From contig CAZWBW010000004.1 of NCBI GenBank assembly GCA_964632355.1, forward strand, positions 1-54,514: a stretch of 54,514 nucleotides of DNA, in the 5' to 3' direction. The position numbers and the translations under genes are program-made. Origin of the DNA: JALOAP01 sp964632355 (GTDB taxonomy: Bacteria; Chloroflexota; Dehalococcoidia; Tepidiformales; Tepidiformaceae). The notes beneath the pieces were generated by a model. The model saw only the letters and a list, made by a program, of their open reading frames with translations, ran no database searches and was not told where the DNA came from. Positions 7,194 through 15,571 of this stretch are shown in pieces (the first letter of the stretch is position 1; each line of letters starts with the position of its first letter).

Positions 7194-8252
7194 TTATTCA
7201 GCGGGCAGGCCTTCTTCGAGGCGGCGGGCGACAAGGCGCTCGGCGGCCCGCTCGGTGGAGATTCCTTCGGCTTCGGCGATGCGAAACACCTCACGGAGAG
7301 TGTCGCCGATGCCTTCGAGGCGCTGCTTCAAATAGTCCTCGGTCCAACCGAGTTCCTCCAGCCCGAGGCCGTGCATGACGCCGCCGGCGTTAGCGACGTA
7401 GTCGGGCGCGTAGAGGATGTTGTGTTTCGCAAACAGGTCGGCGTTTTCGTCGCGGAGGAGCTGGTTGTTCGCTGAGCCACAGACCACCCGGCAGCGGAGC
7501 AACGGAATGGTTTCGGAGGACAGCACTCCGCCCAGGGCGCACGGTGCGAAGACGTCGCAGGGCGTGGTGAGCGCATCGGCGGGGTTCACGGCGGTTGCGC
7601 CAAGGTCCCGGCAGGCGGCGGTGACGGCGGCTTCGTTGATATCGGCAACGAGGAGGCGTGCGCCAGCGCGTGCGAGGTGTTCGGCGAGCCGCCGGCCGAC
7701 ATCCCCGACGCCCTGAACGAGCACCGTCCGCCCGGCGAGGTCGCCGGAGCCCGTGGCGTGCTCAAGGGACGCACGGATGCCGGCGAGCACACCGAGGGCC
7801 GTGGCGGGAGCCGTGCTGCCCGCACCGCCATTGGCAACCGTCTTTCCGAACACGTGGCGGGTTCGCTCGGCGATGATGTCCATGTCAGCTTCGTTCGTAT
7901 TGACGTCGGGCGCGGTGAGGTAGGTGCCGCCGAGCGAGTCGACGAGCTCGGCGTAGCGGAGCAAGAGCTGCCGGCGGGCGTTGCCGTTGGGGATCGTCTC
8001 AACAGCGATGACCGCCTTGCCGCCGCCGTAGTGCATCCCGGCGGCTGCAAGCTTCCGGGTCATGGCAGACGAAAGGCGGTGGACGTCGCGGAGACCATCG
8101 GCCGGGGTTGCGTAGGCCTTCATGCGGGTGCCCCCCGCAGCCGGGCCGAGCTGCGTGGAGTGGATCCCGATGAAGATCCAGGCGAGGGCGTCGGCGTCGT
8201 AGCGAATGACCGTTTCCTTGCCGTCCCAGGCCTGCAGCAGCTCTTCGAACAT
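7194..8252 (-). CDS. Leu/Phe/Val (Glu-family) amino-acid dehydrogenase
   Basis: 352 residues, the usual length for leucine or phenylalanine dehydrogenases rather than the roughly 420-450 of glutamate dehydrogenases. The glycine-rich catalytic stretch GMHYGGGKAVI and the second active-site segment TAPDVNTNEADMD are present. The Rossmann fingerprint VLVQGVGDVGRRLAEH is followed by an acidic residue in VADINEA, suggesting NAD+. It would oxidatively deaminate branched-chain or aromatic amino acids to 2-oxo acids. ATG at 8252 with GGAG upstream. Confidence 0.88.
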   Translation of the reverse strand: MFEELLQAWDGKETVIRYDADALAWIFIGIHSTQLGPAAGGTRMKAYATPADGLRDVHRLSSAMTRKLAAAGMHYGGGKAVIAVETIPNGNARRQLLLRYAELVDSLGGTYLTAPDVNTNEADMDIIAERTRHVFGKTVANGGAGSTAPATALGVLAGIRASLEHATGSGDLAGRTVLVQGVGDVGRRLAEHLARAGARLLVADINEAAVTAACRDLGATAVNPADALTTPCDVFAPCALGGVLSSETIPLLRCRVVCGSANNQLLRDENADLFAKHNILYAPDYVANAGGVMHGLGLEELGWTEDYLKQRLEGIGDTLREVFRIAEAEGISTERAAERLVARRLEEGLPAE

Positions 8253-8385
8253 GCGGATTACTCCGAAGTGTGTGGTACCAACTGTACCCCGGCCCGGCCG
8301 TGATAGCGTGGCGCCGCCGAACCATGCAGATCGAGTGGCACGCGCTTGATAGGGGCGCCTGCCGGCCTCGAAGCGTCGCGAAAGG

Positions 8386-8730
8386 TCAGGCAGGGGGAAG
8401 GTCGGTGGCCGGATCGAACGGGCGGTAGTAGCAGCTTTCGTTGCCGGTATGGCAGGTGGGCCCTTGCGGGCGGGCCTTTACGAGGAGGGAGTTCGCCTCA
8501 CAGTTCTTGGCGATGCTGACGAGGTCGAGGTAGTTCCCGCTGGTGGCGCCCTTCTCCCAAAGCTCGCCGCGGCTTCGGCTCCAGAACGTCACGTGCCCGG
8601 TGCGGTAGGTGTGCTCGATCGACTCGCGGTTCATCCACGCAAGCACGAGGACCTCCCCCGTGTCGGCATGCTGCACGACGGCCGGGATGAGTCCCTTTTC
8701 GTCGAACCGGAGCACGTCTTCTTCTGCCAT
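8386..8730 (-). CDS. hisI: Phosphoribosyl-AMP cyclohydrolase
   Basis: 114 residues, a monofunctional HisI opening the adenine ring of PR-AMP (third step of histidine synthesis). SRSRGELWEKGATSGN and GPTCHTGNESCYY carry the substrate and zinc residues. The metal-binding segment reads NCEANSLLV where DCDxDxLLV is usual, so three Asp are Asn, Glu and Asn. No HisE domain is attached. TATGCT lies 6 nt before the ATG (leaderless type). It is about 1.2 kb from hisF, across the convergent fusion gene. Confidence 0.93.
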   Translation of the reverse strand: MAEEDVLRFDEKGLIPAVVQHADTGEVLVLAWMNRESIEHTYRTGHVTFWSRSRGELWEKGATSGNYLDLVSIAKNCEANSLLVKARPQGPTCHTGNESCYYRPFDPATDLPPA

Positions 8731-8846
8731 GGGAGAAGCATATCGGGACGGGCCATCGAGGCGACAGTGAAGGAGCCGGCATTGACCACGGCGGGATACT
8801 GGTAGGGCGGGCTACCGGGTGACCAGGCGCCACCAGGAGGTGCGTG

Positions 8847-9977
8847 ATGTCACGGTATCTCGTCGTTGCCCATCAGACCGGGGGCAGCCCGCAACTTCGC
8901 CGGGAAATCGAGCGCCGGCTGCGCGACGAACCGGACGCGCATTTCGGTGTCCTGGTGCCGGCCACGCCCGTTTCCCACCTGTTCACCTGGGACGACCGCG
9001 AAACGATGGACGTAGCGGAAGGCAACCTGCGCCGAATCTCGGAGATGATCACCGAGGGTGGCGGTGTCGTCGAACGGCAGGTCGTCGGTTCGCGCGACCC
9101 AATGGACGCGCTCAGCGACGAACTGCGCGAGGGGCCCGAATACGACGGGATCATCATCAGTACGTTCCCGCAGGGCATCTCGCGGTGGCTCAAGCTGGAC
9201 CTCGTGAACCAGGCGCGGAAGCGGTCGGGGCTCCCGGTGATGCACGTCGTGAGCCAACCGCAGCGCGCCGCCGGTTCGCGCCGGGCGGGAGCTCGCGAAC
9301 CGGCGCTCGCGGAGGCGCGAACGAGCGAGCCAGAGCCTCCGCCTGCGCGCGCCGACCCGGACCCCTTCACGGTGGTGAGCGGCGAGGTGCAGGATCGTGG
9401 CTTCCTCGATGAGGAGGACATCGCCGGGCTCGACCTCCCGGACTTCCCATCGCTGCCGTTGCCAGCGACAGCGCGGGATGCATGGTCGCGTATCGACCGC
9501 GAGGAGAACGTCTCGAACCTGTTCCGGGTGCTGCGAACCACGCCGGCGCTGTTGGGACCGTACATCGAGATGCTCCATGCACTCTGGAACGAAAGCGGGT
9601 TGGACCCGGAGATCCGTGAGTTCGCGATCCTGCGAACGGCCGCCGTGTCGGGCAGCGAGTACCTGTGGCATACCCACGTTCGCATCGCGCGCGAACTGGG
9701 GATTAGCGATACGCGCATCGCTGCGGTGAACCGGTGGAAGTCGAGCGAGACGGCGCATTTCGACCAGCGGGAACGGGCGGTGTTCGCGTTCGTCGACGCG
9801 CTGGCGCACCCGGGCGGGGACGCGCGGAACGCGCGGGAACTGGTTTCGCGCCACCTGTCCGATGCGGCGATCATCGGGCTGGAGATGCTCGTCGGGTTCT
9901 ACCGGATGACGGCGACGATCACGATCGCCGAGGACGTGAGGCCCGAATCGCGTTTCGTGGGCTGGGAGCTGTACTAG
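8847..9977 (+). CDS. Usp-like domain fused to carboxymuconolactone decarboxylase-like domain
   Basis: 376 residues in two parts. Residues 1-135 (RYLVVAHQTGG, FGVLVPATPVSHL, GIIISTFPQGISRWLK) resemble the Usp-like nucleotide-fold proteins common in Actinobacteria. After an Ala/Glu/Arg/Pro linker (about 140-190), the rest is an AhpD/CMD-fold helical domain. That domain has SGSEYLWHTHVRIARELG where redox-active members have a CxxC, so the peroxidase-type Cys pair is absent and the site looks like a His-only CMD. AGGAGG is 6 nt before the ATG at 8847, which decides the start over GTG 8844. Function unknown. Confidence 0.78.
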   Translation: MSRYLVVAHQTGGSPQLRREIERRLRDEPDAHFGVLVPATPVSHLFTWDDRETMDVAEGNLRRISEMITEGGGVVERQVVGSRDPMDALSDELREGPEYDGIIISTFPQGISRWLKLDLVNQARKRSGLPVMHVVSQPQRAAGSRRAGAREPALAEARTSEPEPPPARADPDPFTVVSGEVQDRGFLDEEDIAGLDLPDFPSLPLPATARDAWSRIDREENVSNLFRVLRTTPALLGPYIEMLHALWNESGLDPEIREFAILRTAAVSGSEYLWHTHVRIARELGISDTRIAAVNRWKSSETAHFDQRERAVFAFVDALAHPGGDARNARELVSRHLSDAAIIGLEMLVGFYRMTATITIAEDVRPESRFVGWELY

Positions 9978-10759
9978 CTCGTTTTGCCGGGCGTTTCGAG
10001 GCGGACGGGGATCCCGGCGGCAGCGAGGTACTCCTTCACTTCCCGGATGGAGTAGGTCCCGAAGTGGAAGATGCTCGCGGCGAGCACTGCGTCGGCCTTG
10101 CCGGTGGTGAGTGCTTCGGCCATGTGCTCGGGGCCGCCCGCACCGCCCGACGCAATCACCGGGATAGGGACGGCTTCGCTGATGGCGCGCAGGAGCTCGA
10201 TGTCGTAGCCCTTCTGGTGCCCGTCGGCGTCCATGCTGGTGACGAGCAACTCGCCGGCGCCGCGTTCGGCGCATTCGCGCGCCCACTCCACCGCGTCCAT
10301 ACCGGTGGGGTTCCGGCCGCCATGGGTATAGACCTCCCATTTCGCGGGCTCGCCATCGACGCGCCGGGCATCGATCGCCACCACGATGCACTGGCTCCCG
10401 AAGCGGTAGGCTCCTTCGTTGATCAGGTCGGGGGTCTGGACGGCCGAGGTATTGATGCTCACCTTGTCGGCGCCGACTTCGAGCAGGAGCTTCATGTCGA
10501 GAACCGTTCGAATTCCGCCGCCCACGGTGAGGGGGATGAACACCTGGTCGGCGACGGCTGCGACCATGTCGTAGGTGGTCGCGCGGTTTTCGGCGGAGGC
10601 GGTGATATCGAGGAAGACGAGTTCGTCGGCGCCTTCGCGGTCGTAGAGGCGCGCGAGTTCGACCGGGTCGCCGGCGTCGCGCAGTTCGACGAACGAGACG
10701 CCCTTGACGACGCGGCCCTGGTTGACATCGAAGCAGGGGATGATACGGCGAGTCAGCAC
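9974..10759 (-). CDS. hisF: Imidazole glycerol phosphate synthase, cyclase subunit
   Basis: 261 residues, a (beta/alpha)8 barrel. The catalytic Asp are in PCFDVNQGRVVKG and VVAIDARRV, and the phosphate-binding turns are LTVGGGIR and ASGGAGG. With HisH it makes imidazole glycerol phosphate and AICAR. The GTG start at 10759 gives the canonical LTRRIIPC opening; the frame upstream of it is not HisF-like. It is last in the order hisH-hisA-reductase-hisF. Its stop overlaps that of the convergent fusion gene in CTAG (9974-9977). Confidence 0.95.
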   Translation of the reverse strand: MLTRRIIPCFDVNQGRVVKGVSFVELRDAGDPVELARLYDREGADELVFLDITASAENRATTYDMVAAVADQVFIPLTVGGGIRTVLDMKLLLEVGADKVSINTSAVQTPDLINEGAYRFGSQCIVVAIDARRVDGEPAKWEVYTHGGRNPTGMDAVEWARECAERGAGELLVTSMDADGHQKGYDIELLRAISEAVPIPVIASGGAGGPEHMAEALTTGKADAVLAASIFHFGTYSIREVKEYLAAAGIPVRLETPGKTS

Positions 10760-10794
10760 AGCGTCATTGTCGAGGGCTACCGGGCCACTGTCGA

Positions 10795-11814
10795 TTACGC
10801 GGGCAGCTTGAGTTCGCTCGAATGCCCGGGGAAGAGTCGTGCACCGGGCTGGAGCCGTGCGCGCGCTGCGTTCGCGGCGATCGCCGCCTGGCCGAAACCG
10901 GTGACGATCAGGTTCAGCGGCTCCGAGCCTTCGACGGCTGCGACGTCGCCGGCGGCATACACACCGGGGAGGTTCGTCTCCATGAAGCCATCGACGCGGA
11001 TGTGGCGCGTGTCGGCCATGCTGAGCCCCCACGAGAGCACCGGGCCGAGCGCCGCTTTGAACCCGATGTTCACGAGGATTGCGTCGACCTCGAGGTCCCG
11101 CTCTTCACCTGTGCGGTTGTTGAAGATGGTCGCCCCGGTGACACAGCCGTCCTTGCCGTGTACGCGCTTCAACTCCCATGGCACGAGAATCGGGATGCCG
11201 GAGGTGCGGAGTGCAGCAAGGCTGGCTTCGTGTGCTCGGAACACGTCGCGGCGGTGGATGAGCGTGATCTCCGACGCCCAGTCCTTGAGGTTGAGGCACC
11301 AGTCGACCGCGGTGTCGCCGCCGCCGATGATGAGCAGCCGCTTCTTGCGGAGGACATTCTTGTCCTTCACGAAGTAGTAGACGCCGTTGCCCTCGAACTC
11401 GCGCATGCCGGGCCGATCGAGTTTGTTGGGGACGAAGGCGCCAACGCCAGTCGCGATGAGTACGGTGCGGCTGTAGTGCGCTTCGGTGACCGTTCCGAGC
11501 CGCCAGACCTCTTCCTCGCCGATGGTGACGCGAGTCAGCGTGTCGATGCGCTGGCCGAAGACGAAGGTTGGGTTGAACACGCTCGCCTGCTCGACGAGAA
11601 GGCGCACGAGATCCTTCGCGAGGATCTTCGGGTGGCCGGGGACGTCGTAGATGTACTTCTCGGGATAGAGAACGGCGAGCTGGCCGCCGGGCTCGGGCAG
11701 GGCATCGATGACCTTCGTTTTCATCTCCCGGAGCCCTGCATAGAAGGCTGCAAAGAGACCGGCCGGCCCTGCCCCGATCACGGTGAAGTCGTAGATATCG
11801 GGGTTGCTGTTCAT
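10795..11814 (-). CDS. Ferredoxin-NADP(+) reductase, thioredoxin-reductase-like (YumC type)
   Basis: 339 residues, a two-dinucleotide-domain flavoprotein. The FAD site is DFTVIGAGPAGLFAAFYAG, then GGQLAVLYPEKYIYDVPG typical of TrxR-like FNRs; the NADP(H) site is LLIIGGGDTAVDW followed by HRRDVFRAHE. The second FAD motif is YAAGDVA. There is no CxxC, so it is not a thioredoxin reductase. It would exchange electrons between NADPH and ferredoxin, and the tungsten-type AOR at 51492 is a possible ferredoxin user. It sits between hisA and hisF. The start MNSNPDIYDF is the natural N-terminus. Confidence 0.92.
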   Translation of the reverse strand: MNSNPDIYDFTVIGAGPAGLFAAFYAGLREMKTKVIDALPEPGGQLAVLYPEKYIYDVPGHPKILAKDLVRLLVEQASVFNPTFVFGQRIDTLTRVTIGEEEVWRLGTVTEAHYSRTVLIATGVGAFVPNKLDRPGMREFEGNGVYYFVKDKNVLRKKRLLIIGGGDTAVDWCLNLKDWASEITLIHRRDVFRAHEASLAALRTSGIPILVPWELKRVHGKDGCVTGATIFNNRTGEERDLEVDAILVNIGFKAALGPVLSWGLSMADTRHIRVDGFMETNLPGVYAAGDVAAVEGSEPLNLIVTGFGQAAIAANAARARLQPGARLFPGHSSELKLPA

Positions 11815-11899
11815 GAATCCAGTGTCGCAGCCGCGGACAATCGCTCGCATCGGACGGAAGCACCCGATACGCCCGACCAGCGGTCCCGAAAGTGTGCAA

Positions 11900-12640
11900 C
11901 TAGGAGTGAGACGAGGCCTCGGTGCGGAACTCGGCCACAGCGGTGGCAAGGTCGATCGCGCCTTCGTACAGCGCGCGGCCGACGATGGCGCCTTCGCAAC
12001 CGGCGCCCGCGAGCTGGCGGAGGTGCTCGATGCTGGTGACACCCCCCGACGCGACGACGGGGACGTCGACCGCCTGCACCATTTCGCGCATCGCGTCGAT
12101 GTTCGGGCCAGAGAGCGCGCCGTCGCGCGAGATATCGGTGTACATGAGCCGGGGGACGCCGCGCTCGACCATCTGGCGGGCGAGATCGAGCGCGCGAACA
12201 CCGCTGCCCTGCAACCAGCCGTCGGTCATCACTTCGCCGTTACGGGCGTCGATGGAGACGACGATGCGGCCCGGGAAGCGGGCGCAAGCTTCGGCGACGA
12301 GCTCGGGCTGGCGGACGGCAGCGCTGCCCAGTTGCACGCGCCCGGCGCCGTAGGCAAGCGCAGCTTCGATGGCTTCGAGCGTGCGGATGCCACCGGAGAC
12401 TTCGACCGGGATGCTGACAGCAGCGCAAATCGCGGCCATCACCTCGTGATTGACGGGCTGACCATCCTTCGCGCCGTCGAGGTCGACAACATGGATGAGC
12501 GGTGCGCCGGCCTGCTCCCACTTCCGCGCAACGCTCACGGGGTCGTCGGAGTAGCGGGTTTCGCGGTTGTAATCACCCTGCACGAGCCGCACGCAGCGGC
12601 CACCGCGCAGGTCGATTGCGGGGATCACCTGGAACGTCAT
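11900..12640 (-). CDS. hisA: ProFAR isomerase
   Basis: 246 residues, a (beta/alpha)8 isomerase converting ProFAR to PRFAR, the substrate of HisHF. Catalytic Asp are in PAIDLRGGRCVRLVQGD and MYTDISRDGALSG; phosphate-binding turns are VSGGIRT and ASGGVTS. The ATG overlaps the hisH stop (ATGA), so the two are translationally coupled. The ferredoxin-NADP reductase follows after 85 bp. Confidence 0.95.
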   Translation of the reverse strand: MTFQVIPAIDLRGGRCVRLVQGDYNRETRYSDDPVSVARKWEQAGAPLIHVVDLDGAKDGQPVNHEVMAAICAAVSIPVEVSGGIRTLEAIEAALAYGAGRVQLGSAAVRQPELVAEACARFPGRIVVSIDARNGEVMTDGWLQGSGVRALDLARQMVERGVPRLMYTDISRDGALSGPNIDAMREMVQAVDVPVVASGGVTSIEHLRQLAGAGCEGAIVGRALYEGAIDLATAVAEFRTEASSHS

Positions 12641-13293
12641 GCGAGCGCGGACCTGGATTCGTGTTGAGGCATGCCCTGCCGCGCCCAGCGAAGGAAGTTC
12701 GCGTAGATTCGCAAGCCGTTGTCGCCGCTTTTCTCGGGGTGGAACTGCGTTGCGAGGACGTTGTCGCGGCCGACGACCGAGGGGAAGCGAACGCCGTACT
12801 CGGTCACTCCCAGCGCGAGGTCCTGGTCGGAGGGCGATGGGTAGAAGCTGTGTACGAAGTAGAAGGCGCTGCCGGAGGGGATGCCCTCGACGAGCGGATG
12901 TTCGCGAACCCATTCGGCGGTGTTCCAGCCCATGTGTGGGACCTTGAGACCATCGCCGGGGAAGCGAAGGATCTTGCCGGGGAAGACGCCGAGGCAATCC
13001 TGCCCACCGCCCTCTTCGGACCATTCGAACAACGCCTGGAGCCCCATGCAGACGCCAAGGAACGGGCGGCCCTGTTCGATGTAGCGAAGGATCGGCTCGA
13101 TGAGACCGCGGGAGCGCAGGTTGCTCATTGTGTCGGCTGCGGCGCCGACGCCGGGCAGGATGAGCGCGATGGCGGTATCGATGTCGCCGGGGTCGGCGGA
13201 AACCACGGGCGTGGCGTCGACGTGTGCGATGGCACGAGCAACGCTTCGCAGGTTGCCCGCACCGTAGTCGACGATCACAACCGGTGCGCTCAC
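12637..13293 (-). CDS. hisH: Imidazole glycerol phosphate synthase, glutaminase subunit
   Basis: 218 residues, a class I glutamine amidotransferase supplying ammonia to HisF. VIVDYGAGNLRSV opens the protein; the nucleophile Cys is in GVCMGLQALF and the His-Glu pair in ATQFHPEKSG. The GTG at 13293 is preceded by TATTCT with a 7-nt spacer and no Shine-Dalgarno, so the operon probably begins with a leaderless message here. Downstream frames of hisA overlap by 4 nt. Confidence 0.95.
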   Translation of the reverse strand: MSAPVVIVDYGAGNLRSVARAIAHVDATPVVSADPGDIDTAIALILPGVGAAADTMSNLRSRGLIEPILRYIEQGRPFLGVCMGLQALFEWSEEGGGQDCLGVFPGKILRFPGDGLKVPHMGWNTAEWVREHPLVEGIPSGSAFYFVHSFYPSPSDQDLALGVTEYGVRFPSVVGRDNVLATQFHPEKSGDNGLRIYANFLRWARQGMPQHESRSALA

Positions 13294-13404
13294 GAAAGCC
13301 AGAATACCACGGCAACCCGTTCGGCCACGGGCAAGGCGAAGCGCGAACGGGGAGTGACAGCGCCGTACGGAAACCGGGGATGCCGCCGTATACTGCGGAG
13401 TCGG

Positions 13405-15456
13405 ATGGAAGTAGGGAACCAGTACGAAGCGCGGCTGCGGAGCGAAGAGCTTCGTTCGCTGCTGAACTACCACAATTACCGGTACTACGTGCTCGATTCG
13501 CCCGAGATTTCGGACGCCGAGTACGACGAGCTCATGAACGAGCTCCGGGCGATAGAAGCGAAGTACCCGGAGCTGATTACCCCCGATTCGCCGACCCAGC
13601 GCGTGGGCGCTGCGCCAGTCGAGGCGTTCGGGGTGGTCGAGCACCGCGTTCCGCTGCTCAGTCTTTCGAACGCGTTCAGCGAGGAGGACCTGCTGGCGTG
13701 GCACCGGCGCGCGGCCGCGGGGCTCGGGCGCGACAACTTCGCGATCACCACCGAGCCGAAGATCGATGGCCTCGCGGTGGCGCTGGTATACGAGAACGGG
13801 AAGTTCGTGCAGGCGGCGACCCGCGGCGACGGCCGCCACGGCGAGAACATCACCGCGAACCTTCGCACGATTAAGACCGTGCCGCTATCCCTGGATGGCA
13901 AAGTGCCCGAGCGGTTCGAAGTTCGTGGCGAGGTCTACATGACCAAGAGCGGCTTCGAGGCGATGAACGCTGAGCGCGCGGACCGGGGGGAGCCCCTGTT
14001 CGCGAACCCGAGGAACGCCGCCGCAGGCGCCGTGCGGCAGCTTGACCCGCGCGTCACGGCGCAGCGGCCGCTCTCGATCTTCATCTACCAGCTGGGGTGG
14101 GTAGAGGGCGACACGGTGCCGACCAGCCACTACGAGATCCTCCAGTGGCTTTCGCAGATGGGTTTCCGCACAAACCCGGAGGCGCGCCGCCACGACGACC
14201 TCGCGTCCGCGATGGAGCGCATCAAGTGGTGGGGCGAGCAGCGTGAGCGCCTCGACTACGACATCGACGGCGTGGTCCTGAAGATCGACGACACGAGAGC
14301 GTGGGACGAACTCGGGGTGGTAGGCCGGGAGCCCCGGTGGGCAACGGCATTCAAGTTCCCGCCACAACAGCGCACGACGAAGCTGCTCGATATCCAGGTG
14401 AACGTGGGGCGCACAGGCGCGCTGAACCCGTTCGCGGTGCTCGAACCGGTCGTCGTGGGCGGGGCGACAGTGAAGCTGGCGACGCTGCACAACGAGAACG
14501 ACATCCGCCGGAAGGACATCCGCATCGGCGATACGGTCATCGTGCAGCGGGCAGGGGACGTGATCCCGCAGGTCATCGGGCCCGTGGTGAGCCTGCGCGA
14601 CGGGTCCGAGCGGGAGTTCCACATGCCGGAGGCGTGCCCGGCCTGTGGCACACCCGTTTCGCGCGACCCGGAAGAAGCCGTTGTGTACTGCCCGAACACG
14701 CAGTGCCCCGCGCAACAGATCCGGCTCCTCGAGCATTTCGCGAGCCGGGGCGCGATGGACATCGAAGGGCTGGGCGAGCGCATGGCGTGGACGCTCTACG
14801 AGCGGGGGCTGGTGAAGGACATCGCCGGCGTGTATGACCTCACGGTGGAGCAAGTGGCGGCGCTCGACCGGATGGGCCCGAAAAGCGCCGAGAACCTCAT
14901 CCGGAGCATCGAGAAGAGCAAGGACCGGCCGCTCACGAACGTCCTCTTCGGGCTCGGCATCCGACACGTTGGATACGAAACCGCGCGACTCCTCGCCGAG
15001 CACTTCGGGTCGCTCGACGCGATATTGAACGCGAGCGTCGAGGAGCTCCAGGAGGTGGAGGGCATCGGCCCCGTGGTGGCGGCATCGATTGCGGCGTGGG
15101 CGGAGCGCCCGGAGAACCGCGAAGTCGTCGAGCGGCTGAAGGCGGCTGGCGTGAACACCGTGCAGAAGGGAGTCGAAACCACCAGCGACCTGCTGGCTGG
15201 CCTGACGATCGTGGTGACCGGGCGACTGGAGACCATGTCCCGCACGGAGGCAGAATCGAAGATCCGCGAACTCGGCGGGAAGGTGGGGAGTTCAGTCTCG
15301 AAGTCTACGAGCCTGCTGGTTGTGGGCGAAGATGCTGGATCGAAGCTCACGCGGGCCCAGCAACTCGGGGTACAAACGGTCGACGAAGCAACGTTCCGGC
15401 GATTGCTGGAAGAAGGACCATCGATACTAGAAGGCGCTTCTTCACAGGCATCCTGA
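13405..15456 (+). CDS. ligA: NAD+-dependent DNA ligase
   Basis: 683 residues, the normal LigA length, sealing nicks in replication and repair. Order: Ia domain (YHNYRYYVLDSP, NAD+ binding), adenylation domain with KIDG (Lys near 119) and RGE, OB fold, four-Cys zinc finger (CPACG and CPNTQCPAQ), helix-hairpin-helix repeats and a C-terminal BRCT domain (GLTIVVTGRLETMSR). I chose the ATG at 13405; the longer frame upstream is the antisense of hisH. TATACT 10 nt upstream may be the -10. mreB follows after 115 bp. Confidence 0.97.
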   Translation: MEVGNQYEARLRSEELRSLLNYHNYRYYVLDSPEISDAEYDELMNELRAIEAKYPELITPDSPTQRVGAAPVEAFGVVEHRVPLLSLSNAFSEEDLLAWHRRAAAGLGRDNFAITTEPKIDGLAVALVYENGKFVQAATRGDGRHGENITANLRTIKTVPLSLDGKVPERFEVRGEVYMTKSGFEAMNAERADRGEPLFANPRNAAAGAVRQLDPRVTAQRPLSIFIYQLGWVEGDTVPTSHYEILQWLSQMGFRTNPEARRHDDLASAMERIKWWGEQRERLDYDIDGVVLKIDDTRAWDELGVVGREPRWATAFKFPPQQRTTKLLDIQVNVGRTGALNPFAVLEPVVVGGATVKLATLHNENDIRRKDIRIGDTVIVQRAGDVIPQVIGPVVSLRDGSEREFHMPEACPACGTPVSRDPEEAVVYCPNTQCPAQQIRLLEHFASRGAMDIEGLGERMAWTLYERGLVKDIAGVYDLTVEQVAALDRMGPKSAENLIRSIEKSKDRPLTNVLFGLGIRHVGYETARLLAEHFGSLDAILNASVEELQEVEGIGPVVAASIAAWAERPENREVVERLKAAGVNTVQKGVETTSDLLAGLTIVVTGRLETMSRTEAESKIRELGGKVGSSVSKSTSLLVVGEDAGSKLTRAQQLGVQTVDEATFRRLLEEGPSILEGASSQAS

Positions 15457-15508
15457 CCGTTTGCAAACCATCACCGAACGGTGCCCTCGCTTGCAGCCAT
15501 ATGGCGGA

Positions 15509-15514
15509 TATAAT
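15509..15514 (+). promoter_or_regulatory. Likely -10 element of the mreBCD-mrdA-rodA operon
   Basis: A perfect TATAAT between ligA and mreB, 57 nt before the TTG start. No good -35 hexamer is visible at 16-18 nt spacing (the sequence there is CTCGCT). It predicts a transcript start near 15521, which excludes the upstream in-frame TTG at 15461. Confidence 0.55.
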
Positions 15515-15571
15515 GCGAACCACCCTCAGGTCGCGGTTTCCGCCGCTATTCCTGCCCCGCGGATCGACACC

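Noticed and set aside
8850..10391. Open frame of about 510 codons on the minus strand
   Set aside because: It is antisense to the Usp-CMD fusion and overlaps hisF out of frame; His/Arg-rich and without motifs.
12502..13404. Long N-terminal extension of ligA
   Set aside because: It is the antisense of hisA/hisH; LigA homology begins at the ATG at 13405.
15461..15571. Upstream TTG start for mreB
   Set aside because: It lies before the TATAAT at 15509 and would add residues not typical of MreB.
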